Of a stretch of DNA of 32,793 nucleotides, positions 14,921-24,720 are shown in pieces. Below the pieces are notes generated by a model, which ran no database searches, was not told where the DNA came from, and was given only the letters and a program-made list of their open reading frames with translations. Source of the DNA: Chitinophagaceae bacterium (GTDB taxonomy: Bacteria; Bacteroidota; Bacteroidia; Chitinophagales; Chitinophagaceae); the NCBI GenBank assembly GCA_025450235.1, contig JANWHX010000117.1, positions 1 to 32,793 on the forward strand, in the 5' to 3' direction. The translations under genes were made by a program, and so were the position numbers. The first letter of the stretch is position 1, and every line of letters starts with the position of its first letter.

Positions 14921-16897
14921 ATGCATGATTCAAAATCTCCTTCAGGACCTTTAGAAAGAAAATGGTCAGATTATAAAGGACATTGTAAACTGGTTAATCC
15001 TGCGAATAAACGCAAGCTCGAAATAATTGTAGTAGGAACGGGTTTGGCCGGAGCATCTGCTGCGGCATCATTAGGAGAATTGGGTTATAAAGTAAAAGCC
15101 TTTTGTTTCCAGGATTCTCCGAGAAGAGCTCACTCGATAGCTGCCCAGGGCGGCATAAATGCGGCAAAAAATTATCAGAATGATGGCGATAGTATCTATC
15201 GTTTGTTCTATGATACGATCAAAGGCGGTGATTATCGTGCCAGGGAATCGAATGTTCACCGGCTTGCTGAAGTGAGTGTAAATATCATTGATCAATGCGT
15301 GGCACAGGGTGTGCCATTTGCGAGAGAATATGGGGGTTTGCTGAATAACCGTTCATTTGGCGGTACACAGGTTAAAAGAACTTTTTATGCAGCCGGTCAA
15401 ACGGGCCAACAACTGCTGATAGGGGCTTACCAGGCATTGGAAAGACAAGTGGCACTTGGCAATGTGAAAATGTATAGCCGCCATGAAATGCTGGAAGTTG
15501 TTCTTGTAGATGGAAAGGCGAGAGGGATCATCGCAAGGGATCTGATCAATGGAAAACTGGAACGTCACTTTGGACATTCAGTGCTGCTGTGCACCGGTGG
15601 ATATGGCAATGTATTTTATTTGAGCACAAATGCGATGGGCTGTAATGTATCAGCCACATGGAAGGCACATAAGAAAGGAGCTTATTTTTCTAATCCATGT
15701 TTTACGCAAATTCATCCAACTTGTATCCCGGTCACCGGCGATCATCAAAGTAAGCTGACATTAATGTCTGAATCACTACGCAATGACGGACGTATATGGG
15801 TGCCGAAAACGAAAAATGATACCCGCAAGGCAAATGATATTCCTGAGGGGGAAAGGGATTACTACTTAGAGAGAAGATATCCCGCATTTGGCAATCTTGT
15901 GCCAAGAGATGTTGCATCAAGAGCCGCTAAGGAAAGATGTGATGCCGGATTTGGGGTCGGCAGCACCAAACAGGCGGTCTATCTTGATTTTAAGTTTAAC
16001 CTCATCAATAAATACGGAAAAACTGAAGCAAGCAAACAAGGCATTGAGAATCCCGATATGGAAACCCTGGTCCGTTTGGGTAAAGAAGTGGTGAAAGAAG
16101 AATACGGTAACCTTTTTGAAATGTATGAAAAGATCACTGGTGAGAATCCTTATGAAGTACCGATGCGAATATATCCGGCTGTGCATTATACAATGGGGGG
16201 ATTGTGGGTGGATTATGAATTGATGACGAATATTCCGGGTTTATATTCCCTGGGTGAAGCCAACTTCAGCGATCATGGCGCCAACCGGCTTGGAGCATCT
16301 GCATTGATGCAGGGTTTGGCAGATGGATATTTTGTAATTCCATATACCATAGGAAATTTCCTTGCCAATGAAATCGCGGTTAAACCAATTCCAGTTTCCC
16401 ATGAAGCATTTGAGGCGGCTGAGAAAGCTGTGAGTGAAAGGATCAATAAGTTGATGAACATAAAGGGAAAGCAATCCGTTGAAAGTTTACATAAGCGATT
16501 GGGCAAGATCATGTGGGAGAAATGTGGCATGGCGCGCAATGCGAAAGGCCTGGAAGAAGCGATCAAAGAAATACAGCAATTGAAAAAAGAATTCTGGAGT
16601 GATCTGAGAATACCCGGCGAGATAAATGAAATGAATCCTGAATTGGATAAGGCCGGCCGCGTGGCTGATTTTATGGAACTTGGTGAACTAATGTGTATCG
16701 ACGCATTGCAGAGAAATGAAAGTTGCGGCGGGCATTTCCGGGAAGAATATCAAACGCCGGAAGGTGAAGCGATGAGGCGGGATGATGAGTTTATGTATGT
16801 TTCGGCCTGGGAATTGAAGGGAGAAAGTAACTGGGAATTACATAAAGAGGAGCTGAAGTATGAGGAGGTTAAACCGACACAGAGGAGTTATAAATAA
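14921..16897 (+). CDS. sdhA: Succinate dehydrogenase / fumarate reductase flavoprotein subunit
   Basis: A 658-residue FAD-binding catalytic subunit. The dinucleotide fold is [22 protein letters not shown] (35-56). The motif [17 protein letters not shown] contains H71, expected to carry covalent FAD. Active-site segments include [36 protein letters not shown] and [15 protein letters not shown]. The C-terminal helical domain ends with the [20 protein letters not shown] region. The length fits the longer type B SdhA/FrdA of Bacteroidota. A GTG at 14915 is also in frame, but ATG 14921 matches the family N-terminus ([15 protein letters not shown]). It forms the soluble dehydrogenase with SdhB on the cytoplasmic face. 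Confidence 0.96.
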   Translation: MHDSKSPSGPLERKWSDYKGHCKLVNPANKRKLEIIVVGTGLAGASAAASLGELGYKVKAFCFQDSPRRAHSIAAQGGINAAKNYQNDGDSIYRLFYDTIKGGDYRARESNVHRLAEVSVNIIDQCVAQGVPFAREYGGLLNNRSFGGTQVKRTFYAAGQTGQQLLIGAYQALERQVALGNVKMYSRHEMLEVVLVDGKARGIIARDLINGKLERHFGHSVLLCTGGYGNVFYLSTNAMGCNVSATWKAHKKGAYFSNPCFTQIHPTCIPVTGDHQSKLTLMSESLRNDGRIWVPKTKNDTRKANDIPEGERDYYLERRYPAFGNLVPRDVASRAAKERCDAGFGVGSTKQAVYLDFKFNLINKYGKTEASKQGIENPDMETLVRLGKEVVKEEYGNLFEMYEKITGENPYEVPMRIYPAVHYTMGGLWVDYELMTNIPGLYSLGEANFSDHGANRLGASALMQGLADGYFVIPYTIGNFLANEIAVKPIPVSHEAFEAAEKAVSERINKLMNIKGKQSVESLHKRLGKIMWEKCGMARNAKGLEEAIKEIQQLKKEFWSDLRIPGEINEMNPELDKAGRVADFMELGELMCIDALQRNESCGGHFREEYQTPEGEAMRRDDEFMYVSAWELKGESNWELHKEELKYEEVKPTQRSYK

Positions 16898-16947
16898 TTG
16901 TTGGATGTTTTAATTGCTTGATGGCTTGATGGTTTAATTGTTGGATG
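16895..16947 (+). repeat. 40-bp-period direct repeat after sdhA
   Basis: TAATTGTTGGATG occurs at 16895-16907, including the sdhA stop codon, and again at 16935-16947. Between them TTGATGG and related units repeat. The sequence lies directly upstream of the inserted four-helix-bundle gene and may mark an insertion boundary. Confidence 0.6.
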
Positions 16948-16976
16948 GTTGTCGTAAAACGAATCGAAGCTCTGGC

Positions 16977-17354
16977 ATGGCGGAAAAATATCTGAAACTT
17001 AATGATATTGATGCCTATAAGATAGCTTTTCATTTGAGTAACTACATATGGAATGTGGTAATAAAATGGGAACACTTTGCCAGGCGTACGGTTGGTGAAC
17101 AATTTGTAACAGCAGCGGATTCAATTTCAGCAAATATTGCAGAAGGATTTGGCAGATATTTTAAAAAAGATAAAATAAAATTCTATCAGTATAGCGCTGG
17201 CTCTGTAAAGGAGTGTTTTGATTGGAATGAAAAATCGAAAGTAAGGCTGTTGCTTAAAGAAGAAGAATACGTGCATATTTTCGGAGAACTGCAAAAGATG
17301 CCGGAGGCGATTAACAGACTAATAAAATACACAAATTTGAAACTGGTTAAATAA
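16977..17354 (+). CDS. Four helix bundle protein (23S rRNA intervening-sequence family)
   Basis: A 125-residue all-helical protein with the family signature ADSISANIAEGFGRYFKKDKIKFYQYSAGSVKE and a typical N-terminus (LNDIDAYKIAFHLSNYIWNVV). The family was named for ORFs in rRNA intervening sequences; related small proteins, including Avd of diversity-generating retroelements, form pentamers. Function is generally unknown. It stands between sdhA and sdhB, where the operon normally has nothing, preceded by short direct repeats, and looks like a passenger inserted in the operon. The frame is open from TTG 16938, but the ATG at 16977 matches the family start. sdhB begins 18-33 bases downstream, so transcription of sdhB must pass through it. 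Confidence 0.9.
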   Translation: MAEKYLKLNDIDAYKIAFHLSNYIWNVVIKWEHFARRTVGEQFVTAADSISANIAEGFGRYFKKDKIKFYQYSAGSVKECFDWNEKSKVRLLLKEEEYVHIFGELQKMPEAINRLIKYTNLKLVK

Positions 17355-17387
17355 CAATCAAACCATTTTTTAATGGAACATTATATA

Positions 17388-18143
17388 ATGAACCTTACGC
17401 TAAAAGTCTGGAAGCAGAAAAATGCGGCTACTAAGGGCAGTTTTGAAACGTACCAGGTAAAAGAAATTTCCTCCGAAATGTCTTTTCTTGAAATGTTTGA
17501 TGTACTCAATGAACAATTGATCCACGAAGGAAAAGACCCGATTGCTTTCGATCATGATTGCCGTGAAGGTATTTGTGGTATGTGTTCAATGTATATAAAT
17601 GGCCGTCCCCACGGGCCGTGGCAAGGCACGACGGTCTGTCAATTGCACATGCGGGCTTTTAAGGATGGAGATACAATTGTAGTTGAACCGTGGAGAGCCA
17701 ATGCTTTTCCTGTTATCAAAGACCTGGTGGTTGATCGTACAGCTTTTGACAGAATAATTCAAGCCGGAGGATTTATCTCCGTTAACACAGGGGTGTCTTT
17801 AGATGGTAATGCCATCCCTATCGAAAAAGCGAAAGCTGATTTGTCTTTTGCTGCCGCTTCCTGTATTGGTTGCGGAGCTTGTGTGGCTTCGTGCAAGAAT
17901 TCATCCGCTATGTTGTTTGTCTCGGCAAAGGTGGCGCACCTGGCATTATTACCGCAGGGTGAATTAGAAAGAAAGACAAGAGTATTGGGGATGGTAGCGC
18001 AGATGGATAAAGAAGGATTTGGGAGTTGCACCTTTACCGAAGCCTGTGAAGCTGTTTGCCCGAAAGAAATATCAGTAACAAACATTTCGAGATTGAATGC
18101 AGAATATATGAAGGCGGGCCTTTCAGTTGATAACTCAGATTAG
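17388..18143 (+). CDS. sdhB: Succinate dehydrogenase / fumarate reductase iron-sulfur subunit
   Basis: A 251-residue electron-transfer subunit. Numbering from ATG 17388, C58, C63, C66 and C84 ([16 protein letters not shown]...TTVCQ) bind the [2Fe-2S] cluster. C159, C162, C165 and C169 ([13 protein letters not shown]), together with C214, C220 and C224 ([10 protein letters not shown]), supply the [4Fe-4S] and [3Fe-4S] clusters. It passes electrons from SdhA-FAD to the SdhC haems. An upstream in-frame ATG at 17373 would add MEHYI; conservation starts at [12 protein letters not shown]. The stop lies only three bases from that of the convergent T9SS protein gene, with no terminator visible between them. 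Confidence 0.95.
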   Translation: MNLTLKVWKQKNAATKGSFETYQVKEISSEMSFLEMFDVLNEQLIHEGKDPIAFDHDCREGICGMCSMYINGRPHGPWQGTTVCQLHMRAFKDGDTIVVEPWRANAFPVIKDLVVDRTAFDRIIQAGGFISVNTGVSLDGNAIPIEKAKADLSFAAASCIGCGACVASCKNSSAMLFVSAKVAHLALLPQGELERKTRVLGMVAQMDKEGFGSCTFTEACEAVCPKEISVTNISRLNAEYMKAGLSVDNSD

Positions 18144-18146
18144 GCC

Positions 18147-20261
18147 TCAGCGGATCAAAGTGACGGTGCCTTTCTTTTCTATTATTTTGCCTTGCGCATC
18201 AGCTACTTTAATTGTCCATATGTAGGCCCCTGGATCCTGTAAGCGGCCTCTCCATTTTCCATCCCAGCCTTTATTTCTTTCCCTCGTTGAAAAAACTCTT
18301 TCGCCCCAGCGGTTAAAAACACTGAATTCTTTAAGGACATATTGAAATCCCATTACCGGCCGGATAATATCATTCCTCCCATCGTCACCTGGTGTGAATG
18401 CTGTGGGCATATAAATACCGTCCAGCGGATTAACATGAATAAAAACAGAGTCAATATCGATACAACCGGCATCGTTCATTGCCGTGACAACATAAGTGAT
18501 ATTGTCTTCCGGTCTTGCTACCGGGCTGGCAATTGTTGGATCACTTAGCCATCTCGTGGGTGACCACTGAAACCTGCTGCCGCCGCCGGTTACAAAGAGC
18601 TGCACAGATTGCCCTGCATCAATGACCTGGTCAGAAGGCGCCTGTATACTAAATTGCTGCAGATCCAAAGTCTTTGAAGTTGAATCGTCAAGGCAGGCAA
18701 GACCCGTTATAATTTTTAGTTTTGCTGAATACAATCCCGACGCCGTGTAACTATGGACCGGATCTTTTTCAGTCGATGTATTACCATCGCCAAAATCCCA
18801 GATATATTGAACAGTGCTGTCGCCGGGATAAATGTTTGATTTATTTATAAACCTTACATAACCAGAATCACACTTGGCCACAAAATCAAAATCCGATTTT
18901 GAAAAGGCCCCTCCCGCAGCGATACTCTTGGTCCTTTCCAAATAACCGCATGCCGATAGTGATTTAATAGTAAGTTTTACCTGGTAAACCTGGTTGTAAG
19001 GTGTAAACGTGTGTGGGGGGCTTTGCAACACCGAAGTAGTACCGTCACCGAAATCCCATAACCACTGTATGCCACCGCTTAAATTGCCAATGCCGTTGAA
19101 CTGAACGACCCCATTGCAACTATCAATAACTGTGAAGTCAAAATTATTGTAAGGATCAGCGGGACCATCATTAATAGCAGAAGGCAATCCTAATGCCCCA
19201 TCCCTGTTACCTAAGCTGATTCTATCCAGTTCAAAACTGCATCCGGGTCCCTTTATATTCGGATAATTGATGACTGAAAGCGTATAATTGTGCCGATTCA
19301 GGTATATTTTTCTGTCGGGACCAGACTGGATACCATAAAACCCATAGCTAACCGGAATGGTTACCCGTGAGCTCCTGATCGCTGTCGCTGATCCCAATTT
19401 TGATTCGAACTGATCAATCGCGGACTCGAGAGCTCTTGTGACGTATAAGAGTTTTGAATCGGGTGAGTATTCGCAACTGAAGTAGCCGGAAGCCGGATTA
19501 CTGATTGCTCTTGCATTGCTAAGAATTCCTGTAGCATTGTCAAAATCAAAAAGCTGAAAGAAATTGCCAGCAGCATCGGGAAAATTTGTCTGGCAAAGTT
19601 GTTTGCCATCAGGACTAACTTTCATCATGCCGAGATCTTCGAAGCTTAAGATAGTTCCCACGGGCGATACGACAGGGGTTGGTTGCAATCCTGTACAGGT
19701 CATCAGCCAGGCTTTGAAAATGTTAGAATTCCTTTCATTAATTATGATCCACACGTCGATTCCGTTTGCATGTCGTGCGGCGGTAAGGCGCTCCGTCGAA
19801 GACGGATCAAGCAATACATTCTTTGTAACCACTTCACCCAATCCCCCGTCATGTTTCATATTCACAATAGAATAGCGGTAGCCGTTGGCAAAATTATTTT
19901 CAACCGCATCACAGGTAAAAACATAGAATATGCTATCGGTATTCGGCATAGGTATGATCAGCGAAGATTGTACTGCAGAAATATGACCCAGGATATTATC
20001 ACCGTTGGCCATTAGCTGGTGGGACCGGTTATAAATTGTTGTCCCATTCGTATAAAAAAGAATATTGCCATGTGCATCGCTAATACTGGCGTTCCCTTCA
20101 TAGCAAGTGTTTACTCCATCTGCAAGGGCATGAGGCAGCGTGAGGCCGCCGGCATTAAAGCTTAAGCCCGCAGACGCTCCAAAATACCAGGTATTAAACT
20201 GCTGCGCCCTGGCCTGAAGAAGCAATAAAAAAAGTGAAATAAGGAAAGAAAGATTTTTCAT
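18147..20261 (-). CDS. PKD-domain surface protein with T9SS type B C-terminal sorting domain
   Basis: A 704-residue secreted protein. It has a signal peptide at about 1-19 (FLISLFLLLLQARA before QQFNTWYF). Residues 20-365 contain propeller-like repeats (VSPDGKQLCQTNF at 215-227, YSPDSKLLYVT at 265-275). Two PKD domains follow, with WDFGDG at 402-407 and 489-494. The last ~90 residues (MPTAFTPGDDGRNDIIRPV, then FSVFNRWGERVF, GWDGKWRGRLQDPGAYIWTIK) form the gliding-motility-associated type B sorting domain, which directs export by the type IX system. It is probably displayed on or released from the cell surface; the ligand is unknown. It is convergent with sdhB. Confidence 0.92.
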   Translation of the reverse strand: MKNLSFLISLFLLLLQARAQQFNTWYFGASAGLSFNAGGLTLPHALADGVNTCYEGNASISDAHGNILFYTNGTTIYNRSHQLMANGDNILGHISAVQSSLIIPMPNTDSIFYVFTCDAVENNFANGYRYSIVNMKHDGGLGEVVTKNVLLDPSSTERLTAARHANGIDVWIIINERNSNIFKAWLMTCTGLQPTPVVSPVGTILSFEDLGMMKVSPDGKQLCQTNFPDAAGNFFQLFDFDNATGILSNARAISNPASGYFSCEYSPDSKLLYVTRALESAIDQFESKLGSATAIRSSRVTIPVSYGFYGIQSGPDRKIYLNRHNYTLSVINYPNIKGPGCSFELDRISLGNRDGALGLPSAINDGPADPYNNFDFTVIDSCNGVVQFNGIGNLSGGIQWLWDFGDGTTSVLQSPPHTFTPYNQVYQVKLTIKSLSACGYLERTKSIAAGGAFSKSDFDFVAKCDSGYVRFINKSNIYPGDSTVQYIWDFGDGNTSTEKDPVHSYTASGLYSAKLKIITGLACLDDSTSKTLDLQQFSIQAPSDQVIDAGQSVQLFVTGGGSRFQWSPTRWLSDPTIASPVARPEDNITYVVTAMNDAGCIDIDSVFIHVNPLDGIYMPTAFTPGDDGRNDIIRPVMGFQYVLKEFSVFNRWGERVFSTRERNKGWDGKWRGRLQDPGAYIWTIKVADAQGKIIEKKGTVTLIR

Positions 20262-20406
20262 TTGTACGATCGATGGCTGGTTTCCATCTGGTGCTTGATA
20301 TTTAAAGACATTAAAATATAAAAAATTGCGGCTTTAAATTAATATTTTGAGATATAAGGTGTCGACTATCATCCATATTGTTTCATAAATAAGATTAAGT
20401 CTGAAT

Positions 20407-20967
20407 TTAAAAAGAATATTCTACCCGTATACCAGCCGAGCAAAGCCCGGAAGCATCCTTGTATTTTAAGAAGCTAAAGCTTCCGGCCAGGCTGATCATT
20501 CCAGTGAGAAGATATCCGGCACCAAGTTTAGCACCCAATCCTGGATGAACGGCCTCTTTATAAATTCCTGCCGCGACGCCCGTTGTCAACGCTATATATC
20601 CTTTTTTTCCCGGATTAAATAGAGCCCCGCCAAATGCGTGCAGGAAAATATAGTTGCTGTACCGGTATTCATAACCGGCGATCAATGATCTTTTTCCAAA
20701 ATAACACCCAATTCCTCCATTGGCCGTAAAACCTATTGGTTTCTTTGGTGCTACCACCCCAAAGCGATGATGACTCCAGGAATAACCAAGGGTAATGCCA
20801 GCAAAATGTGTTTGAGAAAACTCACCGACAGGGATATCTATTCCAACTGAAGCGGCATTGCTCTTACCATTTGTAATTTTCGGGAGATTAGCGTTACGCT
20901 GGGCTAAAAGTTCTGAGGCGGTTAGTATGCCTGTTAGAAAAAATAAAACAGTTGTTTTCGTGCTCAT
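20407..20967 (-). CDS. Small outer-membrane beta-barrel-like hypothetical protein
   Basis: A 186-residue protein with an N-terminal signal peptide (MSTKTTVLFFLTGILTASELLAQ). Short alternating beta segments rich in Gly and aromatic residues follow (HFAGITLGYSWSHHRFG, NGGIGCYFGKRSLIAGYEYRYS, HAFGGALFN), and it ends with VEYSF, a typical terminal strand ending in Phe. This fits an eight-stranded outer-membrane barrel of the OmpA/OmpW size class, but I recognise no named family. The frame extends to TTG 20994; ATG 20967 gives a proper signal peptide. It diverges from the giant outer-membrane protein gene across a ~90-base gap and lies 145 bases upstream of the T9SS protein gene. Confidence 0.72.
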   Translation of the reverse strand: MSTKTTVLFFLTGILTASELLAQRNANLPKITNGKSNAASVGIDIPVGEFSQTHFAGITLGYSWSHHRFGVVAPKKPIGFTANGGIGCYFGKRSLIAGYEYRYSNYIFLHAFGGALFNPGKKGYIALTTGVAAGIYKEAVHPGLGAKLGAGYLLTGMISLAGSFSFLKYKDASGLCSAGIRVEYSF

Positions 20968-21057
20968 TCTTATCAAATTTGCCTCTTTTTTCAAGAATTA
21001 ACAGCGGTGAATAGATTTAGGGCAATAAAAAGCACGAATTTTACGATTTTGAGCATA

Positions 21058-24000
21058 ATGCTGCTGCTGTTGAGGGATTTGCGACCAATATCACTTATGA
21101 TCTTTTCCGTACTGTTGTCTTTGTGGAGCAGTGCGCAAAAACCCGTTACAATAAAACCGTTGTCCAACCTCCGGCAAAAGACCCTCAGAATAGCCGGTGA
21201 TACCTTGCAGATCGATACGTCCAGTATTATTTCCAAAACCTTTGTTGTTGACGGAGTTGCTCCCGCCGATTATCGCCTGGATTTTGTCAATGGCATTTTG
21301 TTTTGGAACAAAAGACCAGCCGCCGAAAGCGTCAGGGTCACTTACCGCGTATTCCCTTATAAATTGAATCCTGTTACGCAGCGAATGCGGTATGACAGCA
21401 TAATGAACAATATGTCGATCAAGCCCTATGAATTCAATAATGAGCTATCAGAATCGCAAAAAGGGATGTTCAATTTTGGTAATATCAAAGCAGAGGGGAG
21501 TTTTGGCAGGCAAATCTCTTTTGGGAACAGCCAGGATGCAGTATTTAATTCAACATTCAACCTGCAGCTAAACGGAATTCTTGGAGATAGCATTGAATTG
21601 CAGGCAGCTATCACCGACAATAATATTCCGGTGCAGCCGGATGGAACCACACAGCAATTAAATGAATTTGACCAGGTCTTCTTACAATTTAAGAAACGCA
21701 ACTGGCAGCTCAATCTTGGAGATATTGATATACGCCAATCCGAAAGTTATTTTATGAACTTTTATAAACGCCTGCAGGGCGTTTCTTTTCAAACAACTAA
21801 TCACTTATCAAGGAATATTACTTCCAAAACCCTGGCCAGTGGCTCGATTGCCAAAGGCAAGTTTACCCGCAACATTATAGAAGCATTGGAAGGAAACCAG
21901 GGACCTTACAGGCTAAGGGGAGCAAACAATGAATTCTACTTTATCGTTTTGGCAAATACCGAAAAAGTATTTATTGACGGAGAACTTATGCAGCGCGGAG
22001 AAGACCAGGATTATGTGATCAATTATAATACATCCGAAATCACATTCACACCCCGCCGGATGATCACGAAAGACAGTCGTATACAGGTAGAATTTGAATA
22101 TGCCGACAGGAATTATTTAAATGCAAACCTCTATTTAAAACAGGAATTTGACTTCAACCGGAAGGTAAAGCTCAAGTTCGGTTTTTTTAATAATAGTGAT
22201 GCAAAGAACTCGTCGATCAACCAGGTGTTGGATAATAACCAAAAACAATTCTTAGCCAATGTTGTCGGCGACAGTATTCACAAGGCATATTATCCTTCGG
22301 CGATACCGGATACGTTCGCCTCCGGAAAGATCCTTTATCAAAAAATATATTACACGTCAGGGACAGGCATTGACTCATTTTATCAATACTCTGCCAATCC
22401 CGACTCGGCAAAATACAATGTTTCGTTTACAGAAGTTGGCCAGGGCAATGGCAACTATGTGATTGACTTCAATGGAGCAAATGGCAAAGTGTACCGATAC
22501 ATAATGCCGGTCGGGGGGATAAAAACAGGCAATTATGAAGCTGCCATACTTTTAATTACACCAAAGAAACAACAGGTAATTAATCTTGGGCTCGACTATG
22601 CTATATCCAGGAACACACTCCTGAAAACTGAAATCGCAACGAGTATTTATGATGTTAATACTTTTTCAGAACTTGACGACGGCGATGACCAGGGATGGGC
22701 CGCAAAATTCCGGCTCACGAATAGCAAGCTACTACATACAAAAAATAGTCTCGAATTAAATACCTTGCTGGACTATGAGTATGTGCAGGATAAATTCAAA
22801 CCGCTGGAAAGGCTGAGAACAGTGGAATTTTCAAGGGACTGGGGATTGCCACTATTACCTGTTGCCGCTACCGAAAATATCATCCGGGCAGAAGCGGAGC
22901 TCAAAGACAATAAAAGTAATATATTAAGATACCGGTTCATTAATTACAATCGCAGCGACAATTATAATGGCTTTCAAAATGGCCTGGTCTATTTTGTCAA
23001 CTGGAAAGGTTGGCAGTTAAATAATGATTTTACGCTGACCAATTTCAGTACTGTCATTAATAAAGGATATTTTTTCCGGCCGATCATTGATATCAGCAAG
23101 CAGTTGAAGAAAATGGGCAACTGGAGGGCTGGTTTCAAATATTCATTGGAGAGAAATGCTTCCCGTGATAAATTAGCCGACACGCTGACCGCCGATGCTT
23201 TTTCGTTTGATAGCTATTCAGTTTATCTTAAGTCTGACGAAAGAAAAAAGAACCGGTATGGCATTTCATTTTTTACCCGCTCGGATAAATACCGGGTACA
23301 GACCGGGAAAGACTTTGGCCGGGGCGACCGGAGTTATAATTTGAACCTGCAAACCGAATTACTGGCAAACGCCAGGCGGCAATTCTACCTCAATGCCACG
23401 TTCCGGAAACTAAAGGTCAGCGATCCTGCGATCTCCGGTCAAAAGGAAGATGAGACGATACTGGGACGTGCGGAATATGTAATGAATGAATGGAAGGGAT
23501 TGTTATCAGGTAATGTTTTATATGAAGTAGGATCGGGACAGGAACAAAAAAGAGACTTTGCTTACCTGGAAGTGCCGCCGGGAACGGGACAATTTGCCTG
23601 GATAGATTACAACAATGACAACGTTCAGCAATTGAACGAATTTGAATTGGCCGCTTTTCCTGACCAGGCAAAATTCATCCGCATTCTTACTCCCACCAAT
23701 TTGTTTATTAAGGCGAATTATGTTACGTTGAATTATAGCCTTAGTCTCAATCCAAAGGCGGTGCTTAATTCAGCAGACCTGAAAGGCCTCAAGAAACTAA
23801 TATCCAGGCTAAGCTTTATCACTTCTTTGCAGATCAATAAAAAATCAGTGGCACAAGGAAGTTTTGAGTTCAATCCATTCAAATATGGAGTCGACGATAC
23901 GGCGCTGATCACATTGAATACGGTCTTGTTGAATACGTTCTCATTTAATCGGTTCAGCACGAAATGGGGATTTGACATTAGCAATCTTAAGAGCAGCGGC

Positions 24001-24573
24001 AAAGCGCTTTTGACTTACGGCTATGAAAGCAGGAAGGTAGCCGACTGGACCGCAAAACTCCGTTGGAATATCAGCAGGTCCCTTTCTGTCAATATCAATG
24101 GCAAGACGGGAATGAACGCACTTTATACTCCGAATGCGCAATTTGATAACCGCAATTATGAATTAGACATAAAAAGCACTGAGTCTAATCTTATTTTTAT
24201 CCGCGGCACGTCATTTCGGGTGATTACCGGGTACAAATTTGACATTAAAAAGAACCTGCCCCAATATGGCGGCGAACAAGCGGTATCCAATGCTGTGAAT
24301 GTCGAATCGAAATATAATATTCTTCAAAACAGTGCTATCGCCGGTAAGTTTACTTTCAATAAAATTGATTTCACTTCGCAGACGACTGCCACAACTACTG
24401 TCAGCTATATCATGCTGGACGGATTGTTGCCCGGTAAGAATTTTCTCTGGTCACTGTCATTTACGAAGAGACTTATAAACAATCTTGAAGTAAGTTTTCA
24501 GTATGATGGAAGAAAACCCGCGGGTGCAAAAACAATTAATACGGGAAGAGTAACGGCCATGGCACTATTTTGA
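21058..24573 (+). CDS. Very large SprA-like outer-membrane protein
   Basis: About 1171 residues with a likely signal peptide (MLLLLRDLRPISLMIFSVLLSLWSSAQ from ATG 21058; alternatives are GTG 21007 and ATG 21097). An N-terminal beta-rich domain (TFVVDGVAPADYRLDFVNGILFWNKRP) is followed by a segment strikingly like parts of SprA and related Bacteroidota surface proteins: INYNTSEITFTPRRMITKDSRIQVEFEYADRNYLNANLYL. The remaining ~800 residues are continuous amphipathic strands with YDIN-type turns, fitting a large barrel. At about half the length of SprA, the T9SS translocon, it is a distinct relative. A structural or export role at the outer membrane is inferred, not shown. A tandem repeat array follows the stop codon. 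Confidence 0.75.
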   Translation: MLLLLRDLRPISLMIFSVLLSLWSSAQKPVTIKPLSNLRQKTLRIAGDTLQIDTSSIISKTFVVDGVAPADYRLDFVNGILFWNKRPAAESVRVTYRVFPYKLNPVTQRMRYDSIMNNMSIKPYEFNNELSESQKGMFNFGNIKAEGSFGRQISFGNSQDAVFNSTFNLQLNGILGDSIELQAAITDNNIPVQPDGTTQQLNEFDQVFLQFKKRNWQLNLGDIDIRQSESYFMNFYKRLQGVSFQTTNHLSRNITSKTLASGSIAKGKFTRNIIEALEGNQGPYRLRGANNEFYFIVLANTEKVFIDGELMQRGEDQDYVINYNTSEITFTPRRMITKDSRIQVEFEYADRNYLNANLYLKQEFDFNRKVKLKFGFFNNSDAKNSSINQVLDNNQKQFLANVVGDSIHKAYYPSAIPDTFASGKILYQKIYYTSGTGIDSFYQYSANPDSAKYNVSFTEVGQGNGNYVIDFNGANGKVYRYIMPVGGIKTGNYEAAILLITPKKQQVINLGLDYAISRNTLLKTEIATSIYDVNTFSELDDGDDQGWAAKFRLTNSKLLHTKNSLELNTLLDYEYVQDKFKPLERLRTVEFSRDWGLPLLPVAATENIIRAEAELKDNKSNILRYRFINYNRSDNYNGFQNGLVYFVNWKGWQLNNDFTLTNFSTVINKGYFFRPIIDISKQLKKMGNWRAGFKYSLERNASRDKLADTLTADAFSFDSYSVYLKSDERKKNRYGISFFTRSDKYRVQTGKDFGRGDRSYNLNLQTELLANARRQFYLNATFRKLKVSDPAISGQKEDETILGRAEYVMNEWKGLLSGNVLYEVGSGQEQKRDFAYLEVPPGTGQFAWIDYNNDNVQQLNEFELAAFPDQAKFIRILTPTNLFIKANYVTLNYSLSLNPKAVLNSADLKGLKKLISRLSFITSLQINKKSVAQGSFEFNPFKYGVDDTALITLNTVLLNTFSFNRFSTKWGFDISNLKSSGKALLTYGYESRKVADWTAKLRWNISRSLSVNINGKTGMNALYTPNAQFDNRNYELDIKSTESNLIFIRGTSFRVITGYKFDIKKNLPQYGGEQAVSNAVNVESKYNILQNSAIAGKFTFNKIDFTSQTTATTTVSYIMLDGLLPGKNFLWSLSFTKRLINNLEVSFQYDGRKPAGAKTINTGRVTAMALF

Positions 24574-24576
24574 TCC

Positions 24577-24720
24577 TAATCCGGGCAATCAGTAATCATA
24601 TGCGTGCCATCAGCGATCCAAATCTGTGCAATCAGTATTCTAAATCCGTGCAATCAGCGATCCCAATCCGTGCAATCCGTGATCATATCCCTGCAATCCG
24701 TGATCTTAATCCGTGATCAT
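24577..24720. repeat. ~22-bp tandem repeat array between convergent genes
   Basis: About six and a half degenerate copies of AATCCGTGCAATCAGCGATC with linker bases (period ~22) fill the gap between the large outer-membrane protein and ychF. Units vary at positions such as CAG/CCG. The last unit includes the TGA stop codon of ychF (24719-24717). There are no unique spacers, so it is not a CRISPR. No T-rich terminator is visible. Confidence 0.85.

Noticed and set aside
17605-17640. Possible third copy of the thrC REP-like palindrome in sdhB (GGCCGTCCCCACGGGCCGTGG)
   Set aside because: The arms do not match GGTCAGGCCG, and the encoded residues ([12 protein letters not shown]) are normal for SdhB.
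24577-24720. CRISPR array
   Set aside because: Units are contiguous at ~22 bp and degenerate, with no unique spacers and no cas genes nearby.
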